The notes beneath the pieces are model-generated. The model saw only the letters and a list, made by a program, of their open reading frames with translations, was not told the origin of the DNA and did no database searches. From contig WTXI01000249.1 in the NCBI GenBank assembly GCA_022376515.1, positions 1 to 53,944 of the forward strand: a stretch of 53,944 nucleotides of DNA, in the 5' to 3' direction. The stretch comes from Lactifluus volemus. Lineage: Eukaryota; Basidiomycota; Agaricomycetes; Russulales; Russulaceae. Of this stretch, positions 12,832 through 24,895 are shown piece by piece; the first letter of the stretch is position 1, and every line of letters starts with the position of its first letter. The translations under genes were made by a program, and so were the position numbers.

Positions 12832-14584
12832 TTAAGCCTCCGTATCGTCCTTTTTCTGAGCTTCAGGATAAAACCCACGCTCTTCGTCTCCCATCCGTGA
12901 CGGCACTGAGACTGAGGCAAGAACGGAGGCGTTCGGCACAACGAAACGCATGTCAGACTCGATCGTCTTCTTTATCGCGACGTGTTTCTCCACTCCACTC
13001 CGTGTCATCCCTATCCCTAGCAGGGAATCACTCCCAATAATCGGGGGACGGGAATGCTGATTGCATTGGCAATCACTGTAAGTGTATAGGTGTTATTCTG
13101 AGGTCGCGAACAGCGTCAGGAAGGAAGAGCCTTACTCTATAAGATGCCGGAAGAGATCTCGATAGGACCGAGAAGACGCAATAACACTGTATACATATGA
13201 ATAAGAATTTCGAGAAAGAATTGAATTATTGACGTACACCACGACGACTGTCCGGTGTCCAAGCGAGAAAGACGTAAAGTTAGTCGCGAAAATGGAACAA
13301 TGACCTGGATGGACATACGCAGAGGAAACTGGAACATCTACAATTCGAGAACTTTCAGCGAACCGTCAACAAAAAACAATTAGTGCCACTGACCACATCC
13401 CAAGGTTCTGTTGATGTGATTCAACGCGTGAATAACCATACTCCAAGTGCATCCAAATTTGCTCACCATTGATGTTTAGGAAGGGCATTACCTGGATAGC
13501 GAAGCAAAAACGACTCAATCCGGTGAACCAGGCAAGATTCAGAACAAGGATGACATACCACACCCGGAATCTCCGTGAAGATAGCTGCAGATATCCAGAA
13601 CAAGCCTTGGTAATACAGCAACTTCCATAGACGTGTATTGAGCCGCTTGTAGATCACACCGACGATCATAGTTCCCAACAATATAACATTTACGATGAAT
13701 GCCGTCAACAGACTCCACCTGTAGTCTTCTGTGCCAGCCAAAGAACAAGTTTTTATCAGCGGGGACCATTCACTGTGACCCTGAAAAGTTCATAGTATTA
13801 GTACTATGGATATATTATAACGCAGAAATTTGGGAAAAGAGTACCCTTGATATGGCTAGGAATCAAGAGGTTAGAGACTCGACTATGAGGACGATAACCT
13901 ATGAAACGCCTACCAAAGAGCGTCCCAGAAAAACCGCAGAGCCAAGCAAGCGTAGCAAATACCACGACCCTACGGTCCAGTGACCATATTGCAACTCTAG
14001 TCGACGATGAGGGCCTGTGACGTGAAATAGATGTAGTAGATCACTCACGCCCGAAGCAGAAGAAGAAATGAGGCACCACTTGCTGCAGGCCAAGCTGTGA
14101 TCTGGGAAATATCGGTCAGCATGCATGTAATAGAAGGGGCAATCGACAAGCCGTACTACAATGCCACGAAGCCAAGCCTGTATAGGGTAAGAGTGAGTAT
14201 ACATATGGCATATTGGGACAGAACTAGCGAGACATACATCGCAATTAAATGGCTTTTTAAGGTTGACTCCCACAATGACGACAATGAGGGAGCTAAGACA
14301 CAATAGCCTTGTGGCGATGTATGGGATATACGACCATCGCCATGGTCGCTTTCTCGTGTAAATATTCCATTCGAAACCAAACGTGGTGAGATATTCCCAT
14401 CTATTCTAGATGTGAGCCAGACTAGATCTTCTCGGTGAACATGGAATCTCACATATACAGCCCTGCGAAGGTGTGTAGCACTTTCAAGTAATTATCTAGG
14501 CAGGGTAAGCTTAATGCACGGTGATAGTAAATAGGGATGGTACAAACTATAGGTCTCCAGAGCATATGCGGGGGAAGATACCAT
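12832..14584 (-). CDS. DUF6533-like multi-pass membrane protein, 14 exons, intact array copy E
   Basis: Exons (high to low): 14584-14548, 14495-14453, 14400-14238, 14177-14160, 14101-14049, 13996-13914, 13855-13845, 13780-13559, 13491-13467, 13407-13394, 13337-13319, 13247-13238, 13186-13136, 13075-12832. They sum to 993 nt (330 aa plus stop) with every phase closing; all 13 introns are GT-AG and 51-71 bp. Order of features: NYLKVLHAFVGLYIWEYLTTF helix and FEW...RKRPWRW (DUF6533-like, residues ~14-50); RLLCLSSLIVVIVGVNL; WT/WP..GASFLLLLRA; IWSLDRRVVVFATLAWLCGF; NVILLGTMIVGV; LLYYQGLFWISAAIFTEIPG; NEPW..MFQFPLLVVVVIASS; then a hydrophilic tail of ~85 residues ending KKDDTEA. About seven membrane helices are expected. 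Family function is unknown. The closing of fourteen exons without a stop, unlike the other copies, is the argument that this one is functional. Transcript data could change the shortest exons. Confidence 0.78.
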
Positions 14585-14797
14585 TGTTTATGATGCGAGA
14601 CGATGAGAACTGAACGAGCAGAATCGGGAGCCTGAGAGGTTCGGGGAACGAAAAGTTTGTAACGTCGAGGGCTTTATTAGCCATTCGAACAAGTTGAAGT
14701 GTTCACGGCGCTTAGAACAGGTCCCTATGTGTAACCTGTCATGTCATTCCACTGGTACATCAGATTTCTGCGACTCTCCATCATTGATGGCTGTGTC

Positions 14798-15860
14798 TTG
14801 GGCCTATCATTCAATTCAAAAGTTTCCGATCATCCACCAATCACGTGAGGTTCGGAGGTGGATCGTGATGACGTGATTACTACTCACGTCCGTAGATTCC
14901 GATGCGTATTCGTTGGTTGCTAAAATCGAGGGCTGGAGTAGAAAAAGCCACGGGGATATTAGAGACAGACTGCTTGCTTTCAGATTTGCATTGGTACTTA
15001 CAATATACCACTGGTATATTCCAAAACCTTTCATCTTCAAGTTCTGCCGGAACTTGATGATGAAAGGTTGGACCTTCAAGTTACTTGCCATATTCGTGCG
15101 ACCTTTGCGACCCTGCATGATTAAGAAGAGATAGGGGTGGAGTAATTGAACGGACAATTGCAGGCACTTTCAGATTTTGATCGGTGTTTCATCCATTTTC
15201 ACGGGAATTTCATCCCGTGAATGAAGCATCAGCGCACCCCACTCAAACTAGCCATCACATACGATACAAACCTCCCACTCAAGCACACACTCCCCAGAGA
15301 ATTGTTGAGCACGCCTTTTTTGAGCACGCCTTTGTAATTTGGATACGCGTTGCGGAAAGAGATTTGATGAGCGGCAAGAGAAAGCAATTAGTGTATTATT
15401 ACGTATTATGAAATAAAACTTACCTTGGGTCGGCATCTTGTATGATACCCGTTTTGATTGTACCGCCCTCTGAGACGTGAGCCAATGTGGTGTAGAGTAT
15501 ACATCAATTCCCTATTGTCGGAAGAAGCCAGAGATGCCTGAGGTTCCCGCTATTTGATCCACCGCCACTCTCTTTTTGGTGATCACGGCATAACATCGAC
15601 GAAACACTCATCACGTCTCTGTATCACTGGCACACACACAGAATGTCAATCACTTCACTTTCGGTGCCGTACGGTAAAGTCGTACAGCCTTTTGCAACGA
15701 GCCCTAACTCACTCCGCCGGAGCCAGAAATGCAGTGGCAGTTGCCTCGGATGTAATTCTATTGTCCGCTCTCGTCGTTGACGGCTTCCGGTTGTCTACTA
15801 CTGGGTGGATACTTGAACGAATCCCCTTGTCCCAATCCGCATACTTGGACACAGCAGATT
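14798..15860. other. Right flank of the array; short perfect inverted repeats, no gene seen
   Basis: No coding pattern was found. The stretch has three tight inverted repeats: 15002-15020 (AATATACCA-C-TGGTATATT), 15025-15044 with 15050-15069 (20-bp arms, one mismatch, 5-nt loop) and 15198-15206 with 15213-15221 (TTCACGGGA / TCCCGTGAA). They may be remains of small fold-back elements or structured untranslated sequence. Confidence 0.5.
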
Positions 15861-16403
15861 TCAATTGACCACTGGCGGGACGCCTTTATGTGAGCGCCCC
15901 AATTTTAAAGCACCAATTTTTAATAACCGCCCATAACGACAGATGGCCCTGAACTTGATGACTTGTAACAAATGACTCCGACATTGCCAAAAAAAAAGAA
16001 AAAGACAGTGAGGATTTACAACCACGGAAGCACCTCCAAGCCATGGCTCTTCTCTCCTAGTAGTATCAATCCTCCTTGCCCCTACACCCGGAGCCCACCT
16101 GATGTCTCCTGAAATATTAAAAGTCAACCAACATCCCCGGGCCATGAATTGTCCGTTGGTTCTCTGTGTTTGTCTTCCGAGTCCTCTCGACAACCACGAC
16201 TCGGATGTTCGGCCCATGCAGGGTCCGCAAAAACGAATCCTTTTCTCACGCAAATTCCTCACTGCATCTCCGATGATGTCCTTGGGTACTTTATCTGGAA
16301 GTGACGACCCCTCATACGTGTCTTTGAGTTCTTTTGACAAAAGATCAATGAATCGACAACGATACGCAATTCCACCTTGGCTCCAAAGCCCATCACTACG
16401 CAA
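15861..16403 (-). other. Unrecognised possible coding fragment
   Basis: An open minus-strand frame with normal-looking amino acid composition in its first part (RFIDLLSKELKDTYEGSS, DAVRNLREKRIRF). It lacks a clear upstream exon, and the second half becomes Arg/Trp-rich as chance frames do. I do not recognise a family. It may be one exon of a decayed gene or chance. Confidence 0.2.
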
Positions 16404-17947
16404 GTCCTCCGCTAAACTCTGCCAAAGTGATGTAGCCTAGTACGCCCAAGGTGGCAATCAACTCGCTTCCTGCGGCACGACTCCTGCCTTGGTCATCATC
16501 CTTTGATTGATAATGTTGCTGATGAGAAGTGGCATGTCCGTCAGAAAGTAAACAGTCGTTGACGAGTTAGCTAAGCTGGGCGGGTAGGAGAGAATTGAGC
16601 CTTCAAACAGCTAGGCTGGCCGGCCCACTGATAGCGAGGCCACAGGGGTTGCATCATGATGAGTTGTGGGTGGACGATAGTAGGGGTGTGTCACCCGCCC
16701 GAGTCTTTTATCCATGGACGGCTGTCAACATGGCTGTCTGTGACGCTATCCACAGTAGGAAGATCGCTATGACCACTACCACAAAGTGTCCTGTAGCTGA
16801 GGAAAGAATCTTTGTCTTGTTAATCGGAAGCCCAAGCCTCCTACTGGACAAGCACTCTACCTCTTTGCGATAGGCCGTCACCTTCTGAACGCGCCCGCCC
16901 ATCGAATATCCGACAACCCTGCTTATGACCAGAGCGCCCAAAGGGAATCTGAGCGAGCAGGAAGCTCGAGTATGTCAATGACGTCTGAGAGAAGAAAAAA
17001 AAGAAGTCATGAACGGGCCTGGCTTGCGTTTTGCAAGTTATACTGCAGCCATGGTCTGCCTTTTGTGAATGATGCTGAGCACCATTCACGAGAGACAGAC
17101 CATGGCTGTGCCTCACGATGCTTTCCACATGATAAGGTGCGTAACGTCCTCCCAAAATCCAACGATTGGCGGAGAGGGGATACCTTGTCCCGTAATGATC
17201 ATCGGTGTGAGCAGACAGACGCCATTTTGTTGCGAGCGAGAAATAGGCCCCCTCCATTTAGCAACATTAAGGTCCACGTGCGGTGCGCACTACATCCACG
17301 CAACGTGGTGCGTGCGTGCTTCCAAGACGCCGCTCCTGTATAATCATCTTCCTTCTTGACGTCCCAAATTGACGCGCATCCTTATCTCCGTTGACAATCG
17401 CACCACGGACGGGGGGGAGGGGGGGGAGGTTGCGGCCGCGCCACACGGTCCGCAGATGACAACGACGATGACAAGTATGCTTGAAACATACGTACTTTGT
17501 GTTTCTCCCTCCCCGCCGTTTCGAAAGACCTGTTTCTGCAAAAAAAAAAATCAGATCCGCCGCGAAAAAACCTTTTCGATTTCCCGGTTCGTAGAGAATC
17601 ACTCGCAACGGTTGGAGCTCTTTACCTGACAAACAGAGGGACTAGCGAGACGCATCCATCCGTGCCATTGAGGCTGCATTGAACACGTAGATGAATACAT
17701 TGCGGGTCCCTTGTGCCAATGAACGTCAGCGGTAACGAGATTATAAAGGAAGGAAATGTAGAAACAAGCTTGGAATTGATTGAACGCACGGCGCTCGCCA
17801 CTGCTTTTTCGCAGCATGTTGCTACTGTACATACAGTGTGATGATTCTGCCATGCATCCGAGTCCAAGTGAGAGAGCGCTTAGGGCACAAACTCGCCGGG
17901 CCGCGAACTAACGTGCGCGTCCTTTGTCTCTCTCTCACTGGCATCAT
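16404..17947. other. Spacer without a recognisable gene; one 25-bp inverted repeat
   Basis: No gene model could be supported on either strand. The main structure is an inverted repeat: 17047-17071 pairs with 17083-17107 (AGCCATGGTCTG.../...CAGACCATGGCT, a few mismatches, 11-nt loop). There is a G-run at 17409-17427 and CA/CT-rich sequence before the next gene. Confidence 0.5.
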
Positions 17948-19203
17948 ATGGAACCATCTCCGATGCAAGCACACCTACCTCCAACACAAGACGTGCACAT
18001 CAAAACAGAAGAGCGAGCTCGTGTGCGTCGTATCAAAAAAAAAAAAACCCTGGAGGGAAAACTGAGCCATATTGATTTTAGCCCATTCCACCTCAACAAG
18101 TACCGTTATACCCACAGCGTGTTCAACGGTACAAAGACAAGTTGCGTTCTCTCTTTCTCTCTCTCTCTTGTCTCTCACACGCTTTATATCCCCGTAGATT
18201 TCAAGCTCTCCGCGAGCGTTATGAATCCGTAACAAACGTACGCATCCTTCCTCTTTTTTTCTCATCCACAATGAATGAACCACCCCCACCCCCATCCCCG
18301 GGCGCGATTCTAGACGCACACAGAATATACCCGCCAAATTCAACGGGCGACCGAAAAAGAGCAGCGTCTCCAAGCCGAGATCAAGTATCTACGCTCCCTT
18401 TCCCTCCTTCCAGAAACACAGTAGTTGACTGAAAAACTCTCATCCTCCAGTATGCTTTTGGACTCGGCGCTCTCAACGACACAATTTCAATCTACAGCGC
18501 CGACACCAGCTCCAGGTTCAGGTTCAGGTCCAGGTTCAGCAGCAGCAACAGCGCCCCCATCCTCCCTCACGCCTACAGCAGCAACAGCAGCAGCAGCAGC
18601 ATTGCTCTCCTCGTCTCGCGGGACGCCCCCCACACCCATCCCAGGGCAAACGACAAGGACGACGCCGACACCGACATTGACACACGCTCCAGCGTCCTCT
18701 CCCTCGTCTCCTCATGCACCTCCACAAGTACCACCAGCACTCGCACTCGCACCACCCTCATCATCGTCATCGTCATCACAAGCGACAGGAGGATCACACG
18801 TCGTCCCTCACACTCATACGCATACGAACGGTCATTCTTCTTCTTCTTTACCTAGTAGGGCTACCTCTCCGCATGTTGTTCACGAACACTTGCACTCACA
18901 CCGCGCACCATCCGTACCACCACCATTACCACCACCACCACCAGCATCCGCACATAGTGGCATAACTACTGTCGAGGTGCGTGCGTGCCCGACGACACCC
19001 GAACTCCCAACACGAAAAACTCCAGCTCGTTTGTGACTGAAACCTTTTTCCAGGGCGGTGCGGCATACGCAGGTACTGAATACTACCGTTCCTCATCATC
19101 GTCTTATACCAGTCCGGCTGGCCCTGCACACGCGAGTGCTGGTAATGGTGGTGGACCTGTACCATCATCGACAAGCGGCCACTCACACCTTTCGCGACGG
19201 TGA
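17948..19203 (+). CDS. Coiled-coil protein with Ser/Pro/Ala/His-rich tail, possibly Ino80 Iec3-like
   Basis: Exons 17948-18022, 18118-18140, 18198-18228 (or to 18237), 18314-18384, 18451-18976 and 19054-19203 join in frame to 291 codons (294 with the later donor). Residues ~25-75 form a charged heptad-like helix: RVQRYKDKFQALRERYES, then HTEYTRQIQRATEKEQRLQ, then MLLDSALSTTQ. The rest is low complexity: poly-Ala/Ser, Pro runs, HTHTHT and HEHLHSHR. The helix resembles the Iec3 subunit domain of fungal INO80 remodellers (a conserved Arg/Lys-rich helix ending in a 'LLLD' motif), but I call this on pattern alone. The start was chosen because it gives the only open frame into the coiled coil. The gene is convergent with the HSF-type gene. 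Confidence 0.6.
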
Positions 19204-19935
19204 CCACTACCCAAATTAGAAGTAACAATTTCTTTCGGGAAGTGAGAGTCTATCTGTAAATGTTACTACTACATTCATTTGGTTTTTTTTTTGTTCTTCT
19301 TACTTGGGTTATGAAACGAAATTTCCTCTTCCTCCTCTCTTTGCTTATGAGAGTAAACGAAGAACGAGGGGGCATATCATACACCATGGTTTCTATGAGC
19401 GAGTAGAGAGAGCAAACGAGGCGAGAGCAAGGCACAAAAGAAAAGAAGGGGCGAAAAAGGGTAAGAAAAGAAATTGGATTTTTGTGTATGTTGGGTGGGG
19501 GTTTGCAATGAGGTAAAAGATTCTCCTTTGTTCAGTACACACAAGGACGAGAAGACTCTCAGGCAAATAATAGAGAGAGAAAAACAAACCGGGAGGGATA
19601 ACGATGGAAGTAAAAAGGGGGTTGGATAGTGGAACTTGTGAGCCTTGTCAGCAAAGTACAACACATGGGGAAAAAAAATATAGAGAGAACGGGGGAAACT
19701 GATGGATTCTGCGATATCCGTGCAAAAAGCGATAATAATGAAAAGCACACAGGACGCGCGAAAAGAAGAAAAAAATGGACAGTAACGAGCAGCATGTCAG
19801 AGGGGGTAGTAGATATTGAGGACCACCAAATGAAGGGCGTCAAAAGTTGGATGCGAGAGATAAACTTCACCGGACGGACGAATGAAAGGAATGAAGCATA
19901 AAATGAGGACGGGTCCTTTGTATCATAGCATAAAC
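19204..19935. other. Convergent 3' spacer between the coiled-coil and HSF-type genes
   Basis: Purine-rich on the plus strand (many GAGA/AAAG runs), with only chance frames. It lies between two convergent stop codons and should hold both 3' UTRs. No RNA gene or repeat was seen. Confidence 0.5.
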
Positions 19936-22485
19936 TCACGGCCCGGGGGTCACCACTGCTGCCAAAGAACCCATAGGAGGCAGAATCGGGGCAACCGCAA
20001 CGGCACGAGCGATGCTACCGATACTGGGCACGAGTATATCCTCACGACGCGGTGCACGCACTGCGAGACCGCTTCCACTTCGTGGCCGTGTCGCTGTCCA
20101 ATTTGACCCAAAGTTATTGTACCCAAGTGGTGCTGAATCGCTCCGCGCGCGCGCGAGACGCTGCTTCGTCCCATCGGCGGCAACCCCGACGCCTCCCGTA
20201 GGAGTCGAAACGCCATTCGCGCCTGCGCTCGGTAGCGAAGACGGTGGAACACCACCGCCTGCGGTGCGTTGCCGCTTGCGGCCTTGTGCATCTTCAAAGT
20301 CCATAGGAACGGGAGAAGGAGAGGTGCCATAAGGTGCGTGCGAGTGGGTGTGTGTATGCGGGAACGAAGGTTGCCGGGACAACGAGTGCGGATGGGAATG
20401 AATGTGGCTCGTCGGAAAATCAGTCGTGGTAGGGCTCGACCCTGGCGAAAGTGAGGTCAAGGAAGCAGCACTGGAGAGGGCTGAAGCCGAGAAGGGGGTG
20501 TGGGAGGATATGGCTATAGTGGTAGGGTGAGTGACGTAGATGTTCGGATTATCATCCGGATCAGCAAGGTCGGCGGGGAATGGCGTGGGGACTGATATCG
20601 CGGGATGAGGTATAATTTGAATTTTAGATAACCGTCGATAACGGGACGGGATTGGGGTGGTAGGGCGCAAAGGAGGGGGATTACGTCAACACGGTTGAGG
20701 AAGGAGACGAGAATAGAAATAGGAACGTACGCCAACCGGGGTAGTTTTTGTCAAAGGCATCGTAGAGGGCCTTTACGAGCATGGTCAAGCGTTCCGTCTT
20801 TGCCTTTTCCATTGCGAGTGCAGTGGCGACACGACGATTGTCTTCGCGCATCTGAGCGAGCTGTGCAGCGACTTCACCGGGAAGTTCAACACGGTGCTTA
20901 ATCGAGGGATCCGGTTCGAGCGCTTTACGCTTGATCTCTTCGAGAAGATCGGGTCGGGCTCTTAAGAACTTGTGATGTGAGAATTCCCAAGTTTGGGCAT
21001 CGGTGGAAGTGCGCTGAGCGCGTGGTGTCTGACAGGTTATGACGTCGTTGTTTATCCAAGATTGGTGTCATGTGAACAAAAGTAAATCGACTTACCCGAT
21101 TTATTTTATGAAATCCATACATGTTCAGCTGACGCACAAAGCTTGAAAACTTGTGTGTGTGACAGTAACTCTTAATTCCTTTGTTAAAAATAATGAATTG
21201 ACAAAAACGTACATTGTTGTGCTTAAAGTGAGAACCGAGTATGGTCCGGCTAAACTCGCCGACATTCGAGACAACAAAGCTGTAAAAGGAAGGTAAAGAC
21301 CGGAGGCGGAAGTGAGATAAATACAAATAAACCAACCTGGTACCGAGTTCTGTCCAAGAAATGAAATGTGCTGATTTTGGGTCATTGATCATTCTGGTCG
21401 GGAACGGTAAATCATGTGGCAAAGGGGTGGGAAGTACCATCATCTACTACTCACTGGTATAGTTTCGTGACAAAGTTGTTAGTTCCGATCGGTTTCCCAA
21501 TAACGTTCATGCTGCCGTTCGTCTGAAGGGATGAGGGGACGTGGGAGGTCGGGGAAGTCATCTGTCCGTCAAGCGGTTTCAAATGATCATCTTGTTCGTC
21601 GCTTGTACCCTCGTCAATCGGACTTCCGTTTGGGTCCAGGGAGGAGGGGTAACCCATCTCCACCTCGTCATAAGAAGCTGGCGTATGGATATCCATGGGC
21701 TGGCCCAGGGGATCGAACATGCGTTCTTCCATGTTGGTAGGGAGTGACGTCCCAGCCGTAAAGCTTCGCTTCCTGGGAACGGACTTGTCAGATGACGACG
21801 ACGAGCGGCTACTCAAGCCAACTCGACGGGCACACAAGTCGTTATGGGGCGGATCGGAATCGAAACGAATCCCTCCCTGATTATCTGCAGGCGCAAATGA
21901 GAAGGGCGTAGTAGGCCCGGTCGGTGGCTGTCCGCCTTGCTGCTGCGACTGTTGCTGATGAAACTGGGTGTGATGATGAGCGCCAAAGGGTGTATGGTGA
22001 CCGTTGGGTCCTTGTGATGGGCTCAACGGAGTAATGGGCGATACACCACTAGTGGCGGTGGACGTGATAGGGGATAAGTTGGTTGGCGAGGTGACCGAAA
22101 GCGATGAGAGATTGAGCGACAGCGAAGAACGCTCCATGATATTTTCCGGTAGACCTTGACCGGGTGGTTGAAAGTAACCGCCGTAAGGCGGCGGGTCACC
22201 GAGAGAAGGGGTGGACGGGGTAGACGGATAGGAAGGTGCGTGGGTCGGAAGGAGGTGTGTACCGGTTGGCCATGTCGGTGGAGGCTGTCTCTGTCGATGG
22301 GGTTGCGACTGCGATGGCTGTTGCTGTTGCGGTTGTTGCGACTGTTGTGATTGTTGTGACTGCTGCTGCTGCTGTTGTTGTTGTTGTTGCTGAGATTGTT
22401 GTTGAGATGATTGCTGCTGAGCAGACTGTTGTGGAGAATACGGAAGCTCGCCTGCAGACATGGTGTGGGGATAGTGAACGTCCAT
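19936..22485 (-). CDS. HSF-type transcription factor with polyglutamine N-terminus
   Basis: Exons 22485-21455, 21393-21337, 21279-21213, 21149-21096, 21028-20731 and 20591-19936 give 2163 nt (720 aa plus stop), all phases closing. The N-terminus (residues ~15-60) is Gln-rich, then Ser/Thr/Pro-rich. An HSF DNA-binding domain covers ~337-445: FVTKLYQMINDPKSAHFISW, FVVSNVGEFSRTILGSHFKH, and the family signature FVRQLNMYGFHKINR. A coiled coil follows (~450-500, LPGEVAAQLAQMREDNRR), which would serve for trimer formation, then a long low-complexity tail with a basic patch (GRKRQR). The domain binds nGAAn repeats in known family members. The DNA-binding domain sits mid-protein, unlike short Hsf1 proteins. 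The last intron (139 bp) is the least certain. The promoter should lie in the ~2.4 kb spacer beyond 22485. Confidence 0.9.
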
Positions 22486-24895
22486 GTGTTAGAGAGAGCA
22501 ACTGGGAAGAGAAAGGTATGGAAAGTTGATGGGGAGAGCACAAGGGAGAAAAAGAAAAAAAGGGAGGAAGGGAGGAGAGATAGATGTCTAGGAACTTAAC
22601 ACGCGGTTAGCATGTGAGGATTAAAACGTGCAAAGTTGGTGTGTGAAGGCGGCAAAAGAGAGGAAAGATCAGATGAAATTGAATGTGGAATGACAGGCAG
22701 GTGAGAGGGGAAAGGAGGAGAAAACATCAACACCCAGGGCAGGGGACGGAGGAGTCAATGAGGAGGTGGAAGGAAGAGGAAAAGAGGAAAGTGAGCGAGA
22801 GTTGCTAGTACATAATATTTCTCTCAAAATTTACTCAGTCAGGTGTTCACACCGGTACTGTACAGTAGCAACCGACTTGTTTTTTCACTCTCTTACTTTG
22901 GGATGAGCCACCGAATAGACTTTTTGGCCTTCGGGGGAGGGTCAATAGTCGAGCCTTGCTCCTCCGCGTCACCGACGCCGTTGCTCGGGGTCAACTTGTC
23001 GGTCCCCATCAACCCATTCTGGACCAAACTTCTAACGCTTTACTCAATTCGTCGATCGTTAATTCTCCACTTCCCCGTTAGCCATCCCTACCCCCTTCCC
23101 GTCCCTTTATTTTTCCCCCGTTTCTCGCGGAAGATGTTTGTTAGTGTGAGTGAAAAATAATAAATCGGTCTTACAGGGGGGACTTAACTTTGAATCACGC
23201 ACCGTTGCGCTATTTCCTTTGCGTCGAGACCCCGGCAGAACCGAAATCTATGACGCCATAGCCTTCTCTCAACCACACGTTTCCCCCGCTTTATCGACAC
23301 CCCCGCGCCTCGACCCGGCCATGTAAACGACGCTATCTCTACTACGGTCCTCTCACACACTTCATTTCCCCCCTTTCTGATCGCCGTGCCCGTCCCACCC
23401 CGTTCTTACTATGTTCCCTACACCTCTAATTCCGGTTAAGATGAACGCACGGCCTGTAGTTACACGTGTCCAAGACGCAAGATGTATCCACTCACACGCG
23501 CCCGCGCAGAAGCTCAAAGGACGGGCGCGGTCACCGCGCAGTGGCGGCAGTTGAGCATAATAATAAAAAAAGGGGGGGAAGACCGGGTAAAGAGGGCTCC
23601 AATTGGGCATAGCAGCCGCAGCGTAGTAGTGATCACTTCCCACACAGAGACAGTTTTTCCGCTGAACGTTGACGTCATGCCCTTCCCTTCGGTCTTATAC
23701 CAACAAAGCCCAACACTTGCCCAACTGGAGCATCTCCTCCCCGGCCAATTGGCGTACACCGCCTGGAACGGGTTCTAGACCACCAATCTGACTACATCAT
23801 CATAACGTCTGAGGCGTCCACATGTGCAAAACAACAAAAAAAAAGTTCTTCAGACGCCCGACTTTTTGCGCGCGCGCTCACAACTTACTGGTACTGTATG
23901 GGGTGTAAAAAAAAAAACACTTATATATGTTCGGACCGTGCCTGGCCCTTTGGGATTAACGCCCCCTCCAGCGGTTAGCCACCGTTGGCTTGTGCCAACC
24001 GTATTTCTGATCCCCCATTTAACACACTTTACAGTTGTCGGTTTTACAGGTTATACCCAAAAAGACCCGTGAAGGGAGAGTGGGGGTGCCCTTGTTACGG
24101 AGGATAGCGATCAGACAAAATAAAAAAAAATATGATATGATCGCTGCGAAAAAGACTCGGAACAGGTCCAGAGCGTTTTTTTGTGTGTTTGTTATGAAAA
24201 AGCATGCAAGTGGAGTTTGGAGCCGCGTCACGTCCTTGTCATTTTTTCTTCTTCTGCAGCCCCAGCTGACCCCCCCCTTTCCAGGAGTTCCTACCACACT
24301 CGTCCATTCGGTAAATTGTACCCTACATCGTGTAGTGCCTGCTTGGCTCCGCATGGGACGTACACGATGTCTTGGGGTGGCTTTTAGGTCCCCAGGGTTT
24401 GTTTGGACTTAGCCCGAATGGATGGTGTGCTCTATTCTAAGCGCGACAGATTCGCGGATGGCCCGAGGCACCGAGTACCCTATTCTTCCTTCCCTCTGGA
24501 CCCCATGTCGACATCAGGACCCTATTTTCTCTCAGTAGCAACAGGGACGACAAGCTCGTGTTATTTCTGCTACTCTCCGGGTTCTGGTCATCGATGGCAA
24601 AAACGCGGGTCCCCCCGGAGAATGACGAGGTTGGAATGCCTAGATTTAATCTACACATCATTAAAATATAGCATTGCAAAAAAAAAAACCAAAAAAGATG
24701 GCGACACCATATACAACAGCATACTATGTGTGTAAGTTACGCATCCTATGGGTTGAACAGACAACAACAATGACAAACCAACAAAAGTGGGTCGAACGAC
24801 GATAAGCTCCCCTTAATCAAGTGTCGAGCATCGATAGAACTGCGGCGACCGTGCGTCACCTAAGGCAAAGGGAGTAGCGGCCTAGCCGTGATCAA
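22486..24895. other. Long spacer upstream of the HSF-type gene, no gene seen
   Basis: About 2.4 kb with no supportable coding model on either strand. The first ~350 bases are purine-rich (leader of the HSF-type gene), followed by CT-rich and A-run-rich sequence (for example 23826-23845, 23907-23920). I see no tRNA, repeat pair or transposon end. Confidence 0.5.

Larger units (their letters stand above)
1..14797. repeat. Tandem array of ~3.0 kb units, each with one DUF6533-like gene
   Basis: The same ~3.0 kb sequence recurs head to tail. Matching stop codons fall at 790, 3819, 6847, 9821 and 12832 and matching start codons at 2530, 5574, 8604, 11578 and 14584, giving periods of about 2.97-3.04 kb. 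Bases 1-789 belong to the spacer of a further unit to the left, so the array continues outside the window. Similarity stops abruptly near 14797, just after a conserved block that precedes 'ggcctatcattc'. Units 3 and 4 are almost identical over roughly 7360-9130 and 10333-12100, which suggests recent duplication or gene conversion; the other units differ by scattered substitutions and small indels. Each unit holds one minus-strand gene plus about 1.2 kb of upstream spacer. No transposase, LTR or tRNA was seen in the unit. Confidence 0.93.

Noticed and set aside
1..14797. CRISPR-like or satellite array
   Set aside because: The 3 kb period with a spliced gene per unit is a tandem gene duplication, not a short-repeat array.
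16825..16890. tRNA-like words on the minus strand (GGTAGAGTGCTTGTC ... GGGCTTCCGATT)
   Set aside because: No pairing acceptor or anticodon stem could be built; chance similarity.
18536..18797. Cys-rich minus-strand frames
   Set aside because: Antisense of the poly-Ala/Ser CAG-type repeats of the coiled-coil gene.
19377..19939. Phe/Ser-rich minus-strand frames suggesting a membrane protein
   Set aside because: Translation of purine-rich plus-strand 3' spacer; no initiation context or splice support and no family pattern.
22843..24735. Several plus-strand frames of 80-125 codons upstream of the HSF-type gene
   Set aside because: No splice-consistent extension, no family motif, and composition like the surrounding non-coding sequence.
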